64,000 bases of DNA from an uncultured Clostridia bacterium (GTDB lineage Bacteria; Bacillota; Clostridia; TANB77; CAG-508): contig CAKMVZ010000003.1 in the NCBI GenBank assembly GCA_928721915.1, positions 226,982 through 290,981 of the forward strand, given 5' to 3'. The number at the start of each line of letters is the position of its first letter. Position 1 is the first letter of the stretch. Made by a program: the position numbers and the translations under genes. Below are positions 1 to 10,559 of the stretch, piece after piece. The notes below the pieces were generated by a model that was given only the letters and a program-made list of their open reading frames with translations, ran no database searches and had not been told where the DNA came from.

Positions 1-953
1 TTAAAACTCTTACTCCAACTTATAAATTATTAATAGGAATTCCTGGAACCAGTCAAGCTTTTGCAATTAGCGAAAAACTAGGAATTTCAAAAGAAATTAT
101 TAATAATGCAAAATCAAAATTAAGTAATAATCATACTAATTTTGAAAATCTTTTAAAAGAAATATATGATGATAAAAGAAAGATTGAAAAGGAAAAAGAA
201 AATATTTTAATTTCTTCTGAAAATGCTAAAAAATTAGAAAATGATTATAAAAATAAATTAAATGAATTATCTAATAAAGAAGCAAACCTAATACAAAAAG
301 CTAAAGAAAAAGCTTCAAGTATTTTGCAAGACGCAAAAGAACAAGCAGACGAAATCATTAAAAACTTAGAAAATTCTAATTCATCTAAACAAGCAAATGA
401 AATTAGAAAAAATTTAAATAAAAAAATTCAAGATTTAAATATTATAAAAGAAAATACTAAAATTTTAAATAAACCACCTTTAACTAAGGAAGAACTAAAA
501 ATTGGAACAAAAGTATTTATTCCAAAATTAAATCAAGTTGGTGATATAATTAGTATTAATGAAAAAGATTTTACAGTTCAAATTGGAATAATTAAAACTA
601 ATTTTAAATTAGAAAATTTAGAAAAATATGACCCCAAAAATGAAAATATTTCTAATAATTCTAAAAATCAAAATTTAAGAAGTATAAAAAAAAGTTTTGT
701 ACAAAAAAATATATCTCAAGAAATAAATGTTATAGGTCAAAATGTAGATGAAGCATGTTTTACAATTGATAAATATTTAGATAATTGTTATTTAGCAGGT
801 TTAAATCAAGTTTCTATAGTTCACGGAAAAGGAACAGGAGCTTTAAGAAAAGGGATTCATGCTTTTTTAAAAACAAATCCACATGTAAAATCATTTAGAT
901 TAGGTACATTTGGCGAAGGTGAAATGGGAGTTACTATTGTTGAATTAAAATAA
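1..953 (+). CDS. mutS2: Endonuclease MutS2, C-terminal part (5' truncated by window edge)
   Basis: MutS2 is a MutS-family ATPase with a nuclease tail, implicated in recombination control and, in Bacillus, in rescue of collided ribosomes. Frame 3 is open from base 3. It starts in the end of the ATPase domain (GIPGTSQAFAISEKLGI), followed by a long lysine/glutamate-rich coiled coil at about 100-420, a KOW-like segment near 500-620 and a C-terminal Smr domain with the motif HGKGTGALRKGI at about 820-860, which is the Smr signature. An internal methionine at 324 is not a start; the frame is continuous upstream. The CAC-GGA pair in the Smr motif shows that C before GGA is harmless when the C belongs to the previous codon. 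Stop TAA, then a hairpin terminator. The plus-strand orientation opposes nearly all neighbours. Confidence 0.93.
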   Translation, partial: KTLTPTYKLLIGIPGTSQAFAISEKLGISKEIINNAKSKLSNNHTNFENLLKEIYDDKRKIEKEKENILISSENAKKLENDYKNKLNELSNKEANLIQKAKEKASSILQDAKEQADEIIKNLENSNSSKQANEIRKNLNKKIQDLNIIKENTKILNKPPLTKEELKIGTKVFIPKLNQVGDIISINEKDFTVQIGIIKTNFKLENLEKYDPKNENISNNSKNQNLRSIKKSFVQKNISQEINVIGQNVDEACFTIDKYLDNCYLAGLNQVSIVHGKGTGALRKGIHAFLKTNPHVKSFRLGTFGEGEMGVTIVELK

Positions 954-1051
954 ATTTTTATTAGTTAAAAAATTATATAAATATTATTTATATCTTTATA
1001 TTAAAAATATAAATTTAATTTAGAAATTTAATTTTATAAAGTTAGAATATA

Positions 1052-1086
1052 TAAGCGAGGCAATAATTTATATTTTGCCCCGCTTT
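1052..1086. terminator. Hairpin terminator between mutS2 and lexA
   Basis: AAGCGAGGCAA pairs with TTTTGCCCCGCTT across an AT-rich loop. It sits between two convergent genes (mutS2 plus, lexA minus) and could serve both. Confidence 0.7.
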
Positions 1087-1124
1087 ATTCTACATTTTTT
1101 ACTATATTTTAATAACATTTTTAA

Positions 1125-1784
1125 TTACATTTTTCTAAACACGCCAATTACTTTGCCTAAAATTTCACATGTTGGAACTATTATTGGATCCATTGTTGAA
1201 TTTTCAGGTTGTAATCTAATATGATCTTTTTCTTTATAGAATGTTTTTACTGTTGCTTCATCTTCAATTAATGCAACAACTATTTCTCCATTTTCTGCAT
1301 TATTTTGTTTTCTAACTAAAATATAATCTCCACTTAATATTCCAGCTTCAATCATACTTTCTCCTCTAACAACAAGCATAAAACTTTCACTATTTCCTAC
1401 AAAATCAAGTGGAATTGGAAATGTATCAGTTACATTTTCAAATGCTAAAATTGGCTCTCCTGCTGTTATTTTTCCAATTACTGGAACATCAACTAATTCT
1501 TTTCCATTATAAATTGGTTTATCATTAGTTGTAGTTGATTTGTTTGTGGCTCCACCTTTTAATAACTTAAGTGTTCTACCCTTTTGAGATTCTTTTTTTA
1601 CATACCCTTTTTCTTCTAATTTAGCAAGATAACCATGAACAGTTGCTGTTGACTTTAAACCTACTGCTTTTCCTATTTCTCTTACAGAAGGTGGATAACC
1701 ATTTGCAGTAACTTCTTTTTCTATATATTTTAATATAGCCTTCTCTCTTTTATTTAATGCATCAGGATCTTTTCTTCTCCCCAT
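1125..1784 (-). CDS. lexA: LexA SOS repressor
   Basis: LexA represses DNA-damage genes and is inactivated by RecA-stimulated self-cleavage. The 219 aa length is close to other Gram-positive LexA proteins. The N-terminal winged helix-turn-helix covers about residues 1-70 (PPSVREIGKAVGLKSTATVH). The Ala108-Gly109 cleavage site lies in KITAGEP, the catalytic serine is about S143 in RGESMIEAG and the lysine about K180 in EATVKTFYK, so it should be cleavable. It starts at an ATG with an AAAGGAGG-like site upstream. A strong promoter lies at 1857-1885, overlapped by a motif shared with the Y-polymerase promoter at 32.9 kb, consistent with autoregulation. Confidence 0.97.
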   Translation of the reverse strand: MGRRKDPDALNKREKAILKYIEKEVTANGYPPSVREIGKAVGLKSTATVHGYLAKLEEKGYVKKESQKGRTLKLLKGGATNKSTTTNDKPIYNGKELVDVPVIGKITAGEPILAFENVTDTFPIPLDFVGNSESFMLVVRGESMIEAGILSGDYILVRKQNNAENGEIVVALIEDEATVKTFYKEKDHIRLQPENSTMDPIIVPTCEILGKVIGVFRKM

Positions 1785-1856
1785 TAATCTTTCCTCCTTT
1801 AAAATTTATTTTTTATTTTCAAAAATATTTTATTGACTTATTATTTTTCTGCAAAC

Positions 1857-1885
1857 ATATTATCATATAAATTTTTGTTTGTCAA
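1857..1885 (-). promoter_or_regulatory. lexA promoter with candidate LexA operator
   Basis: On the minus strand a perfect -35 TTGACA (1880-1885) and -10 TAATAT (1857-1862) are 17 bp apart. The forward sequence GTTTGTCAAACACTT at 1877-1891 overlaps the -35 and recurs, one base shorter, at the -35 of the dinB promoter (32914-32927). Confidence 0.85.
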
Positions 1886-1929
1886 ACACTTTTTTGTATT
1901 TTTTTAAAATTTTTTATATTTTTATAATA

Positions 1930-1965
1930 AAATATAAAAGCATAGAGTAAAAATTTTCTCTATGC
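1930..1965 (-). terminator. Terminator of the DUF1294 gene
   Basis: GCATAGAG and CTCTATGC form an 8 bp stem around an AT-rich loop, followed on the minus strand by a T-rich tract. The stem overlaps the stop codon of the gene. Confidence 0.75.
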
Positions 1966-2277
1966 CCAAAAAGTACCTTTTGCTATTAGATAAATCATTA
2001 AAATAATTTCTAAAATAAGTATTGTTGGAAACCCTATTACAAATTTCATTTTCTTTGTTTTATGTCTAAATTTATACATACCAAAAAGAGTTCCAATTCC
2101 CCCACCTAATATTGTTACTAAAAACAAAGTATTCTCAGGAATTCTCCAATACCCTTTTTCTGCTTTAAATTTATCTAAAGCCATAATTCCAACACCAATT
2201 AAATTAATTATTATAAAATATAAAATTATAAATCGATGCCCTTCAGGCGTCTGCCATATATAAATATCTTCTCCCAT
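1960..2277 (-). CDS. DUF1294 small membrane protein
   Basis: A 105 aa protein with two to three predicted membrane segments (about 15-35, 50-65 and 80-100). It carries the DUF1294 hallmarks: an asparagine/glycine-rich first helix, MALDKFKAEKGYWRIPE and LGGGIGTLFGMYKFRHKT. The family function is unknown; some members are fused to cold-shock domains. The annotated start gives an N-terminal extension of about 15 residues before the domain. It is transcribed alone between lexA and the long hairpin upstream of it. Confidence 0.8.
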   Translation of the reverse strand: MGEDIYIWQTPEGHRFIILYFIIINLIGVGIMALDKFKAEKGYWRIPENTLFLVTILGGGIGTLFGMYKFRHKTKKMKFVIGFPTILILEIILMIYLIAKGTFWA

Positions 2278-2390
2278 ATTTCTCCTTTTTATAAAAAATC
2301 AATTATCAAAATATAAAATATTTACTTATATTAATTTCAACAAATTTTTTTATACCATAAGTTTATAATATTTCAAATTACCTCGCACTA

Positions 2391-2587
2391 GGTTTTGGGG
2401 TTGTATAATATTTATGTAATGGAGCGACGAATGTGACCAGAGTGAATGTTACAAATTCTTATAAATCCTAAGAAGAAAAGCCAGCGCGAAGTCGATGGAA
2501 AGTTTCGCTTAGGATTTATTAGAATTTGTTCAGGCACGCCGGAAGCCGAGGAGTGAAATGTAATAAATATTATACAACCCCAAAACC
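2391..2587. repeat. Long imperfect hairpin element A
   Basis: The outer arms 2391-2415 and 2563-2587 are a perfect inverted repeat of about 25 bp (GGTTTTGGGGTTG and its complement). An inner stem of about 22 bp (ACAAATTCTTATAAATCCTA... with CTTAGGATTTATTAG...) flanks a GC-richer tip. Two unpaired purine-rich tracts separate the stems. There is no coding potential (a 61-codon frame across it is coincidental) and no U tract. It lies between the polC 3' end and the DUF1294 gene. It could be a structured RNA or a mobile palindromic element; see findings. Confidence 0.85.
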
Positions 2588-2660
2588 GGAAACCCAAGGT
2601 ACAAATTACAATATAAGTTTACAAAGACAAAACACAAATCATATTCTAAGTTATAAAATA

Positions 2661-5600
2661 CTACACAAACAAAGATAATTGATTACTCTGAGTCATACCC
2701 TTTAAACATCCAAATTTTTGCAATAGCTCAATAACTGATTTTCCAACCTTAGAACGCATTTGTAAATCATCAATGCATTCAAATTCAGCTTCTTTTTTTG
2801 CTGCATAAATTCCTTCTGCTGCAACAGTTCCAAGTCCAGGAATACTATTTAACGGTGGCCTTATTCCATTTTCTTCAATCAAGAATTTTGTACTATGTGA
2901 TTTATATAAATCAACAGGCAAAAACTCAATTCCTCTTTCATACATTTCTAAAACTATTTCCAAAATAGTATACATGTTTTTATCTTTTTGAGAAGCACTA
3001 TTTCCAGCAAAATCTATTTCTCTCATTTTATTTTTAACTTTTTCTTTACCAAAAATCATTATATTCACTATCAAAATCATCAGCTCTAATTGAGAAAAAG
3101 GCTGCATAATATGCTAAAGGTTTATGAACTTTAAACCATGCGATTCTAAAAGCATTAGTAACATATGCTGCAGCATGTGCTTTTGGAAACATGTATTTTA
3201 TTTTTTCACATGATTTAATATACCAATCTGGAACTTCATGTTCTTTCATAATCTTTTTATATTCTTCCCATTTTTCAGGATCTTTTAAAGCTTTACCTTT
3301 ACGAACTGTTTCCATTATTTTAAATGCAGTATTTGGCGGAAGCCCCATTTTTATTAAATAAATCATAATATCATCACGACAACATATTGCATCATTTAAT
3401 GTTACAATTCCTTGATCAATTAATCCTGAGCATTATTTAACCATACATCAGTACCATGTGATAATCCTGAAATACTTATTAACTCATTAAAAGTTTTTGG
3501 TTTAGTATCTACTAACATTCCTCTTACAAACTTTGTACCAAATTCAGGAACTCCAAATGTTCCAACTTCAGAATTAATTTGTTCAGGAGTTACACCTAAA
3601 GCTTCAGTTGATGAAAAAATACTCATTGTTTCTTTATCATCTAATGGGACCTTAGTTGGGTCAATTCCTGTTATATCATAAAGCATTCTAATTACTGTTG
3701 GATCATCATGACCTAGAATATCTAATTTTAAAAGGTTTTGATCAATTGAGTGATAATCAAAATGTGTTGTTATAATATCTGAATTAGGATCATCTGCTGG
3801 ATGTTGAACTGGTGTAAATTCAAATATTTCTCTACCTTTCGGAACAACAATAATTCCTCCCGGATGCTGACCTGTTGTTCTTTTAATACCAGTACAGCCT
3901 TTTGAAAGCCTTGCAATCTCTGCATTTGAAACTGGAATATGTTTATCTTCATAATAATTTTTCACATACCCAAATGCAGTTTTATCAGCTATTGTACCAA
4001 CAGTTCCAGCTTTAAAAGTTGTACCTTTTCCAAAAATTACTTCTGTATATTTATGTGCTTTTGCTTGATATTCTCCTGAAAAGTTTAAGTCAATATCAGG
4101 TTCTTTATCTCCGATTAAAACCTAAAAAAGTCTCAAAAGGTATATCCATACCATCTTTATCTAATTTATGACCACATTTTGGACAATCTTTATCTGGCAA
4201 ATCAAATCCACTTTTAAATCCATAATCTGTAAAATCTGAATATTTACAATTAGGACATCTATAATGAGCTTGAAGTGAATTAACTTCTGTAATACCAGTC
4301 ATATAAGCAACTAATGATGAACCAACAGATCCTCTTGAACCAACTATATAGCCATCCTCATTTGATTTCCAAACTAATTTTTGGGCTATAATATACATAA
4401 CTGAGAAGCCATTTTTTATAATAGAATCAAGCTCTTTATCAAGTCTTTCTTGAACAATTTCAGGAAGTGGATTACCATATAATCTATGTGCCTTTTCATA
4501 GGCGATATCTTTAATTGTTTGCTCACAACCCGGAATATGTGGTGGACATTTTTCACTTGAAATTGGTTTTATTTTTTCGCACATGTCTGCTATTTTATTT
4601 GTATTTGTAACTACTAACTCATAAGCTTTTTCTTCTCCGAAATAGCTAAATTCCTCAAGCATTTCTTCAGTTGTTCTTAAATATAGAGGAGCTTGCATAT
4701 CTGCATCATCATATTTCTGACCAGCTTGAAGAATTCTTCTATATACCTCATCTTGTGGATCCATAAAATGAACATCACATGTAGCAACTGTTAATTTTCC
4801 AAGTCTATCTCCAAGTGCTACAATTTTTCTATTTATTTCTCTTAAAGCTTCATCATCTTGAACTCTTCCTTCTCTTACTAAATGTCCATTATTTCCAATT
4901 GGTTGAATTTCTAAGTAATCATAATATTTTGCAATTTCTTCAATTTCTTCATCTGATTTTCCCTCTAAAATTGCTTTATAAACTTCTCCTGCTTCACAAG
5001 CACTTCCTATTATTAATCCTTCTCTATACTTATTTAAGACAGATTTTAATATTCTTGGCTTTTTATAAAAATAATCTAAATGTGAATATGAAACTAGTTT
5101 ATATAAATTTTTAAGACCAACATAATTTTGGGCTAAAATTATCATATGATATGTTGGAAGATTTTTAAAATCAGTCTCATATTTGTTATTAAAATCATCT
5201 ATAGTAGTAGCTTTTTTACCTTTAGCATTTTCTACCATTTTATTAAATACCTGAACTAAAGTTTTAACATCATCTAAAGCTCTATGCGCAACTTCTACTA
5301 CTATTCCTAAATGATCTGCAATCAATCCTAATTTATATCTTTTATACTCTGGAAACATTGCTTTTGCTAATCTTAAAGTATCTAAATATGTATTATTAAA
5401 CTTATATCCATATTGTTCATAATTATATTTTAAATATGAAACATCAAAGTCAGTATTATGTGTTACAACTACACTATCACCAATAAATTCTATCATTTTA
5501 GGTAAAATTTCTTCAATTGTTGGTGCATCTTTTACCATGTCATCCGTAATATGAGTAATTTCTTGAACCTTTTCAGGTATATGCTTTTCAGGATTTACAA

Positions 5601-7055
5601 AAGTTTCAAAAGTATCGAGTACTTCTCCATTTTTATTTTTATAATACCAATTTCTGTGATTTTCTCTGTTAAATATGAAATACCTGTTGTTTCTAAATCA
5701 AGAACAGAATACACTGTATCATCTATGTTTTGCCCTTTTGAATTAAAAACACATGGATCTTTATCAGGAGCAAAATATGCTTCTACTCCATAAATAACTT
5801 TTATTGGAGCTTTAGTTTTTTCTAATAATTTATGCGCATCTGGAAAACTTTGAACAACTCCATGGTCAGTTATTGCAACTGCATTCCACCCCCATGAAAT
5901 AGCTCTTTTTACTAAACTTTCACATGGTGTAATTCCATCCATTTGACTCATCTGAGTATGCATATGAAGCTCAACTCTTTTATTTTCAGCATTATCTTCT
6001 CTTTTTTGCTTTTTTAAACCTTCAGATTCAAAAATAGAGTTTGCCATAACCGTAATTTCTTTTGCAAAGTTATCATATTTTGCAACTCCATCTATTTTTA
6101 CACCTTTTCCATCAATTTTCTTTATATAATCTTTAAGCTTTGCTTTTTCTACAAAAGCTTTACATGTTATCGTACTTGTCCCATCATATACATCAAAAAT
6201 AAGAATTGCCTTATCAGGCTTTGACCTCATTTCATTTGAATCAACTCTAATTGCTTCCCCTGTAATTACAACATTTTCCGTATCTGGCGAAATATCAATT
6301 ATTTTTATTGGATCTCCTTTAATTTTGGAACTTCTACCATAAATCATTCCTTCTGGTAATTCTTTTTCATAAGAAGTTTTTTGATATTCTGGTCCATAAC
6401 CACTAGTTTTATTTTGATTATTAAAGCTTCCAAAATTATTACCAGCTTTTTCAGCTGCGATGCTAGCTTCAATATCAGCATCTTGCGCTGCAATCCTAGC
6501 TCTTCTTTCATCTTCACATGCTTTAATTGCTTTTTTTTCTTCTTCAAGCATATTCTTTTCTATTTTTTCAAAATAATCTTCTTCTAAATCATCATTTATT
6601 CTTACTTGAAATTGATCATTATAAACATTACTTAATAAATGTTCTAAACCTTTATCAAACTTTTTATTGCATAAGAATTCAGCACCTTTGATTTTAAGAT
6701 TAACATCTACATTTTTATTATCAATATTTATAGTACTATTATTTAAAAGAGCTTTACTAAAAGGTTCTTTTCTTGTAATATATGAAACAATATTGCCCCA
6801 ATTTTCACTAATATTTGGCTCAATATGAAGATCTTCTTTATACTTAACATTAGTTAAAGCTTTATTTATTTTAAATTTGTCTTGCAAATAACTTTCAAAA
6901 CTTCCTATTTCGTCAATTGTAATTGGCTTTTCAGATATGATATCAACTTGTAATTTATTTAACTTTTTATATAAATTAATATTCTCAATTTGAGCCATAG
7001 AAATATTACTATTTACTTCAAAATCTTTAAACACTTCATTTATATATTTTTCCAT
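2661..7055 (-). CDS. polC: DNA polymerase III PolC (interrupted by one CGG +1 site and three other indels)
   Basis: PolC is the Gram-positive replicative polymerase with a built-in 3'-5' exonuclease. The restored product is about 1464 aa, near the usual 1430-1460. In order: N-terminal domain; OB region; split PHP domain (RVELHMHTQMSQMDG near 360); exonuclease beginning LDLETTG near 450; zinc motif CPNCKYSD...CPKCG; polymerase core with GQHPGGIIVVP; C-terminal HAAAYV region ending SNQLSLF. Frame breaks are: CGG at 4111-4113, where FN-G-DKEP needs one C skipped; a missing base near 5630-5634 in an A run before NGEV; a missing base near 3420-3424 (AQDLIDQG); and an extra base at or near 3051-3055 just before a GGT glycine codon. 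Only the first is of the CGG type. The others are homopolymer-like and may be sequence errors in an essential gene. The start overlaps the upstream gene's stop by one base (TAATG). Confidence 0.93.
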
Positions 7056-7573
7056 TATTTTATCTTATCTCCAATTAAATTTTTTAATTCATCAACAACT
7101 TTATCTATATTTTCAATTACATCTATACTCATACCATGTGTAAAAATATTACCTTTTTTAGGATAAACATATATATTTCCAAACCCAAAAATTTTTTGCC
7201 AAAATCTTGTATACCAACTTGTACCTTGAGTATAAACTATATCTTTAATCTCACTATATTCCAAAGTTCTTTCTTTTTCAAAAGATAAAAACTTTCTTTT
7301 ATAAACAACTTTTGTATCATAAAAAATCATATATGTTTTTGAAGCACTTTTTTTAGAAAGGATTAAATAAACTATAACAAATACAACAAGTAAAAATATT
7401 GAAAAAATTCCAATACCTATCCTATTTGAAAAAAATGAAAATAGAATAACTAACAAAAAAATAATATATACTTCTATAAGTTTTACTATTAGAACATATT
7501 TTATTGAATATTTCTTTTTTATTCTTAACAATTCTTTTTCTTCTTTTACACCATCATCTGTAACTTCATTCAT
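7055..7573 (-). CDS. Membrane protein with bacterial PH-like domain
   Basis: A 172 aa protein. There are two adjacent hydrophobic segments at about residues 25-50 and 52-72, then a soluble beta-rich region (KTYMIFYDTKVVYKRKFLSF...TLEYSEIKDIVYTQGT) that resembles bacterial PH (bPH2, YdbT-type) domains. The function is unknown. It is translationally coupled to polC through a TAATG overlap and sits 60 bp after rseP, so it may be cotranscribed with both. Confidence 0.6.
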   Translation of the reverse strand: MNEVTDDGVKEEKELLRIKKKYSIKYVLIVKLIEVYIIFLLVILFSFFSNRIGIGIFSIFLLVVFVIVYLILSKKSASKTYMIFYDTKVVYKRKFLSFEKERTLEYSEIKDIVYTQGTSWYTRFWQKIFGFGNIYVYPKKGNIFTHGMSIDVIENIDKVVDELKNLIGDKIK

Positions 7574-7632
7574 TTTTACATTTGTTCCTTTCCATATTCA
7601 AAGTCAATACCTAAAATTAATATTTAAAAAAT

Positions 7633-8364
7633 TCAAAATAAATTTCCAATATCCCTAGTTGTTATAATAATAGCAATTCCAAACAAAAATAATAAACCAA
7701 TACTTGTTATAAGCGCTTCTGTGTTTTGATTCATCTTCTTTCTTCTAATTGCTTCAATTATTAAAATTAATAATTTTCCACCATCTAGTCCTGGAATTGG
7801 AAGTAAATTTGTTATTCCTAAAGAAATTGATATAACAGCTAATAAATATATAAATTCAAATAAACTACTAGTACCTGCAACTAATTCAGATATTCCAACA
7901 GGGCCAACTATTTCGGCATTATTTGCAGCTCCTGTTATTAATGATACTAAACTTTGGAATAGTAATACTATATATCTTTTGGTTACAATTAAACCATCTA
8001 CCAAACTTCCATTTACGATACTAGCTAAAATGAAAAATACTAATAAACCAAATACAATATTAACAGTAGCTCCAGCAGCTACTATTAAAAATCTTTTCCA
8101 TACAGGGCTATTAGAAAATGAGCCTTCTTCATCTACTAGTTCTTCTTCTCCTAACATATTGCAAAAACCGCCAAGAGGTATTGCCCTTAAAGTATATTTA
8201 GTTTCTTTTCCTTGTTTAGACCAAATTTCTTTTCCAAAACCTATAGAAAATTCTTTCACTTTAACTTTACATTTTCTAGCAACTAAAAAATGTCCTAATT
8301 CATGAATTAAAATAAGGAATGCTAATAAAAATATTATTTTTATTGCTGATATAATAAAACCCAA
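7633..8364 (-). CDS. rseP: Site-2 protease, RseP/RasP family, lacking the PDZ domain
   Basis: This is an intramembrane zinc metalloprotease that cleaves anti-sigma factors and signal-peptide remnants. HELGH is at residues 21-25 and the second metal motif LLPIPGLDGGKLL near 195-207; the region VGPVGISELV is also typical. The length is only 243 aa, while RasP/RseP proteins are about 340-450 aa: the protein passes directly from the second membrane helix (FFILASIVNGS) to the third, and the PDZ domain is absent. No frame break is visible, so this looks like a genuine compact form. It lies in a cdsA-uppS-frr cluster where dxr, often found next to it, is missing. It ends in TGA with an in-frame TAA two codons later. 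Confidence 0.85.
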   Translation of the reverse strand: MGFIISAIKIIFLLAFLILIHELGHFLVARKCKVKVKEFSIGFGKEIWSKQGKETKYTLRAIPLGGFCNMLGEEELVDEEGSFSNSPVWKRFLIVAAGATVNIVFGLLVFFILASIVNGSLVDGLIVTKRYIVLLFQSLVSLITGAANNAEIVGPVGISELVAGTSSLFEFIYLLAVISISLGITNLLPIPGLDGGKLLILIIEAIRRKKMNQNTEALITSIGLLFLFGIAIIITTRDIGNLF

Positions 8365-8379
8365 TTTTAACCTCCAAAA

Positions 8380-9250
8380 TTATAATACAAATAAAAATAA
8401 ACAAAATGCAAATGGAGCTGTAAATATTACACTATCTATTCTATCTATAAAACCTCCATGACCTGGAAAAATACTTCCAAAATCCTTTATCTCAAAATAT
8501 CTTTTAATTGTTGAAGCAGCAAAATCTCCAATTTGACCTATTAAACTTAAAATTAATCCTATTATACCCATAGAAACATAAGATAATTCTAAGCCAGCAA
8601 ATTTATTTATGCACAAAGTATAAATTAAAGTCAGTAACGCTGCTCCAACTATTCCAGCACTACAACCCTCAATAGTTTTATTTGGACTTACTTTACTAAA
8701 TTTATGTTTTCCAAAATATCTACCAACTAAATATGCAAAAACGTCTGACCCCCATGTAGTTAGAACTAAAATCCAAATTAAATATTTTCCACTTATTGCT
8801 GTTAAACTAACACTTTCTAAATTTCCATTATTTACAATTCCAATTTCTTTATTGCCATCTAATCCATAGATTAACGGTATAAAAGAAATACAAGAAATTA
8901 TATATATAATTCCAAAAAAAGAAAATGCTATATCTTTTAAATTAATTTTCATGTCTGAAATTATAATATGCAAAAATAAAATTAATAATAAACTAGGAAT
9001 AGCTATACATAAAATTATTAATAAAGTTTCTAGATTAATAATATGTATTAAAGATATTCCGAGCGGCTAATAAATATCCTATCCAAGATATAGGTTTTAT
9101 TTCTTTTGAAGCTGCTCTAAAATATTCATTAAGAGAAATAATTGCAATTATTGCTATTAAAATGTCTACTATGTATTTATTTCCAAAAATAAATACTAAT
9201 ATTACAATAGGCAATCCAATTAAAGCTGTTAGTAATCTTTTAAAATCCAT
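8380..9250 (-). CDS. cdsA: Phosphatidate cytidylyltransferase (one CGG +1 site)
   Basis: CdsA makes CDP-diacylglycerol, the precursor of anionic phospholipids, at the membrane. The family signature is seen near the C terminus (DFAASTIKRYFEIKDFG...GHGGFIDRIDS), with multiple hydrophobic helices. The reading frame breaks at 9059-9061: the frame from the ATG runs ...YLLAA then CGG and soon stops, while skipping the C gives LLAAGISLIHIINL and continues to the end. The restored length is 289 aa, normal for CdsA. It lies between uppS (upstream) and rseP (downstream, 15 bp). Confidence 0.92.
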
Positions 9251-9270
9251 TACTATAGATCCTTTCTATT

Positions 9271-9984
9271 CTAATTTCCACCAAATTTTCTATGTCTTTT
9301 TTGATAAATCTCAATGCAATTTTCTAAATCATCTTCATCAAAGTCTGGCCAATATTTTTCTAAAAATATAAATTCTGTATAAGATAACTGCCAAAGTAAA
9401 AATCCACTAGTTCTCATTTCTCCACTAGTTCTAATCATTAAATCAGGATCTGGCATGTTTTTTGTATATAAATTTTTAGAAATTAATTCTTCGTTTATAT
9501 CATCTATACTTATTTCATCATTTTTTATTTTTTTAGCAATATTTTTAGTTGCCTTAACAATTTCATCTCTTCCACCGTAATTTAAACATATATTAAATGT
9601 AATTCCATCATTATTTTTAGTTCTTTCCATTGCGTCATTCATTGATTTTCTTAATGAATCGCTAAAAGGCTCTGGATCTCCTAAAACAACTACTTTTATA
9701 TTTTCTGTATCTGCTTTTTTAGAAAAATCATTTAAATATCTTTCTAAAAGTTCCATTAATGAATTTACTTCATCTTCACTTCTCTTCCAATTTTCAGTTG
9801 AAAAAGCATATACTGTTAAATATTTTACACCTATTTTTTTTGCGTATCTTACAATTTTTTCTAGAGTTTTTGCTCCTTCTCTATGTCCTAATTTTATAGG
9901 CAAATTTTTCTTTTTTGCCCATCTTCTATTGCCGTCTAAAATAATTGCAATATGCTCTGGAAAATTCTCTTCATTATTTATCAT
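9271..9984 (-). CDS. uppS: Isoprenyl (undecaprenyl) diphosphate synthase
   Basis: UppS condenses isopentenyl diphosphate units to the C55 lipid carrier for peptidoglycan and wall polymers. The 237 aa length is typical. Motifs are HIAIILDGNRRWAKK with the catalytic aspartate near residue 18, VYAFSTENWKRS, FNICLNYGGRDEI and the C-terminal IRTSGEMRTSGFLLWQ. The cdsA start is 20 bp downstream, and frr ends 23 bp upstream, so an frr-uppS-cdsA-rseP operon is likely. Confidence 0.96.
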   Translation of the reverse strand: MINNEENFPEHIAIILDGNRRWAKKKNLPIKLGHREGAKTLEKIVRYAKKIGVKYLTVYAFSTENWKRSEDEVNSLMELLERYLNDFSKKADTENIKVVVLGDPEPFSDSLRKSMNDAMERTKNNDGITFNICLNYGGRDEIVKATKNIAKKIKNDEISIDDINEELISKNLYTKNMPDPDLMIRTSGEMRTSGFLLWQLSYTEFIFLEKYWPDFDEDDLENCIEIYQKRHRKFGGN

Positions 9985-10007
9985 TATTAATTTTCCTTTC
10001 CTAGTTT

Positions 10008-10559
10008 TTAAACTGTCATTATTTCTTTTTCTTTATTTTCTAATAATTTATCAATTTCATCAACATATTTATCTGTTAATTTTTGGATATTATCTTCATC
10101 TGCTCTTAATTCATCTTCTGTAATTTCAGAATTTTTATTTAAAGCTTTTACCATATCCATTCCATCTCTTCTTATACTTCTTATAGCAACTCTTGCGTCT
10201 TCAGCTGTTTTTCTAACATCCTTTACTAAATCTTTTCTTCTTTCTTCAGTTAGTTCTGGAAAATTTAATCTTATAACTTTTCCATCATTATTTGGATTAA
10301 TTCCAATATCTGAAGCTAAAATTGCTTTTTCAATTTCTTTTAAAATGCTCAAATCCCATGGTTGAATAACAATTAATCTTGCTTCTGGAACTGAAATTCC
10401 AGCTACTTGATTTATTGGAGTTGGAACTCCATAATATGAAACAGTTATTTTATTTAATATTGCAGGGTTTGCTCTTCCTGCTCTTACTTCAGCTAACTGT
10501 TCACCAAATACACTAACTGATTTTTTCATTTTTTCTTCTATACTACTTAAATCTGACAT
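10008..10559 (-). CDS. frr: Ribosome recycling factor
   Basis: RRF splits post-termination ribosomes together with EF-G. The 183 aa length is canonical. Conserved features include the N-terminal ...EQLAEVRAGRANPAILN, VSYYGVPTPINQVA, and the C-terminal coiled coil RRDGMDMVKALNK...YVDEIDKLLENKEKEIMTV. A good ribosome site (AAAGGAG) precedes the ATG. pyrH and tsf, its common upstream partners, are not present; the upstream gene is an acyltransferase beyond a 96 bp gap. Confidence 0.97.
   Translation of the reverse strand: MSDLSSIEEKMKKSVSVFGEQLAEVRAGRANPAILNKITVSYYGVPTPINQVAGISVPEARLIVIQPWDLSILKEIEKAILASDIGINPNNDGKVIRLNFPELTEERRKDLVKDVRKTAEDARVAIRSIRRDGMDMVKALNKNSEITEDELRADEDNIQKLTDKYVDEIDKLLENKEKEIMTV

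Noticed and set aside
2412..2597. Small gene in hairpin A
   Set aside because: The frame simply crosses an inverted repeat and has no ribosome site or protein-like composition.
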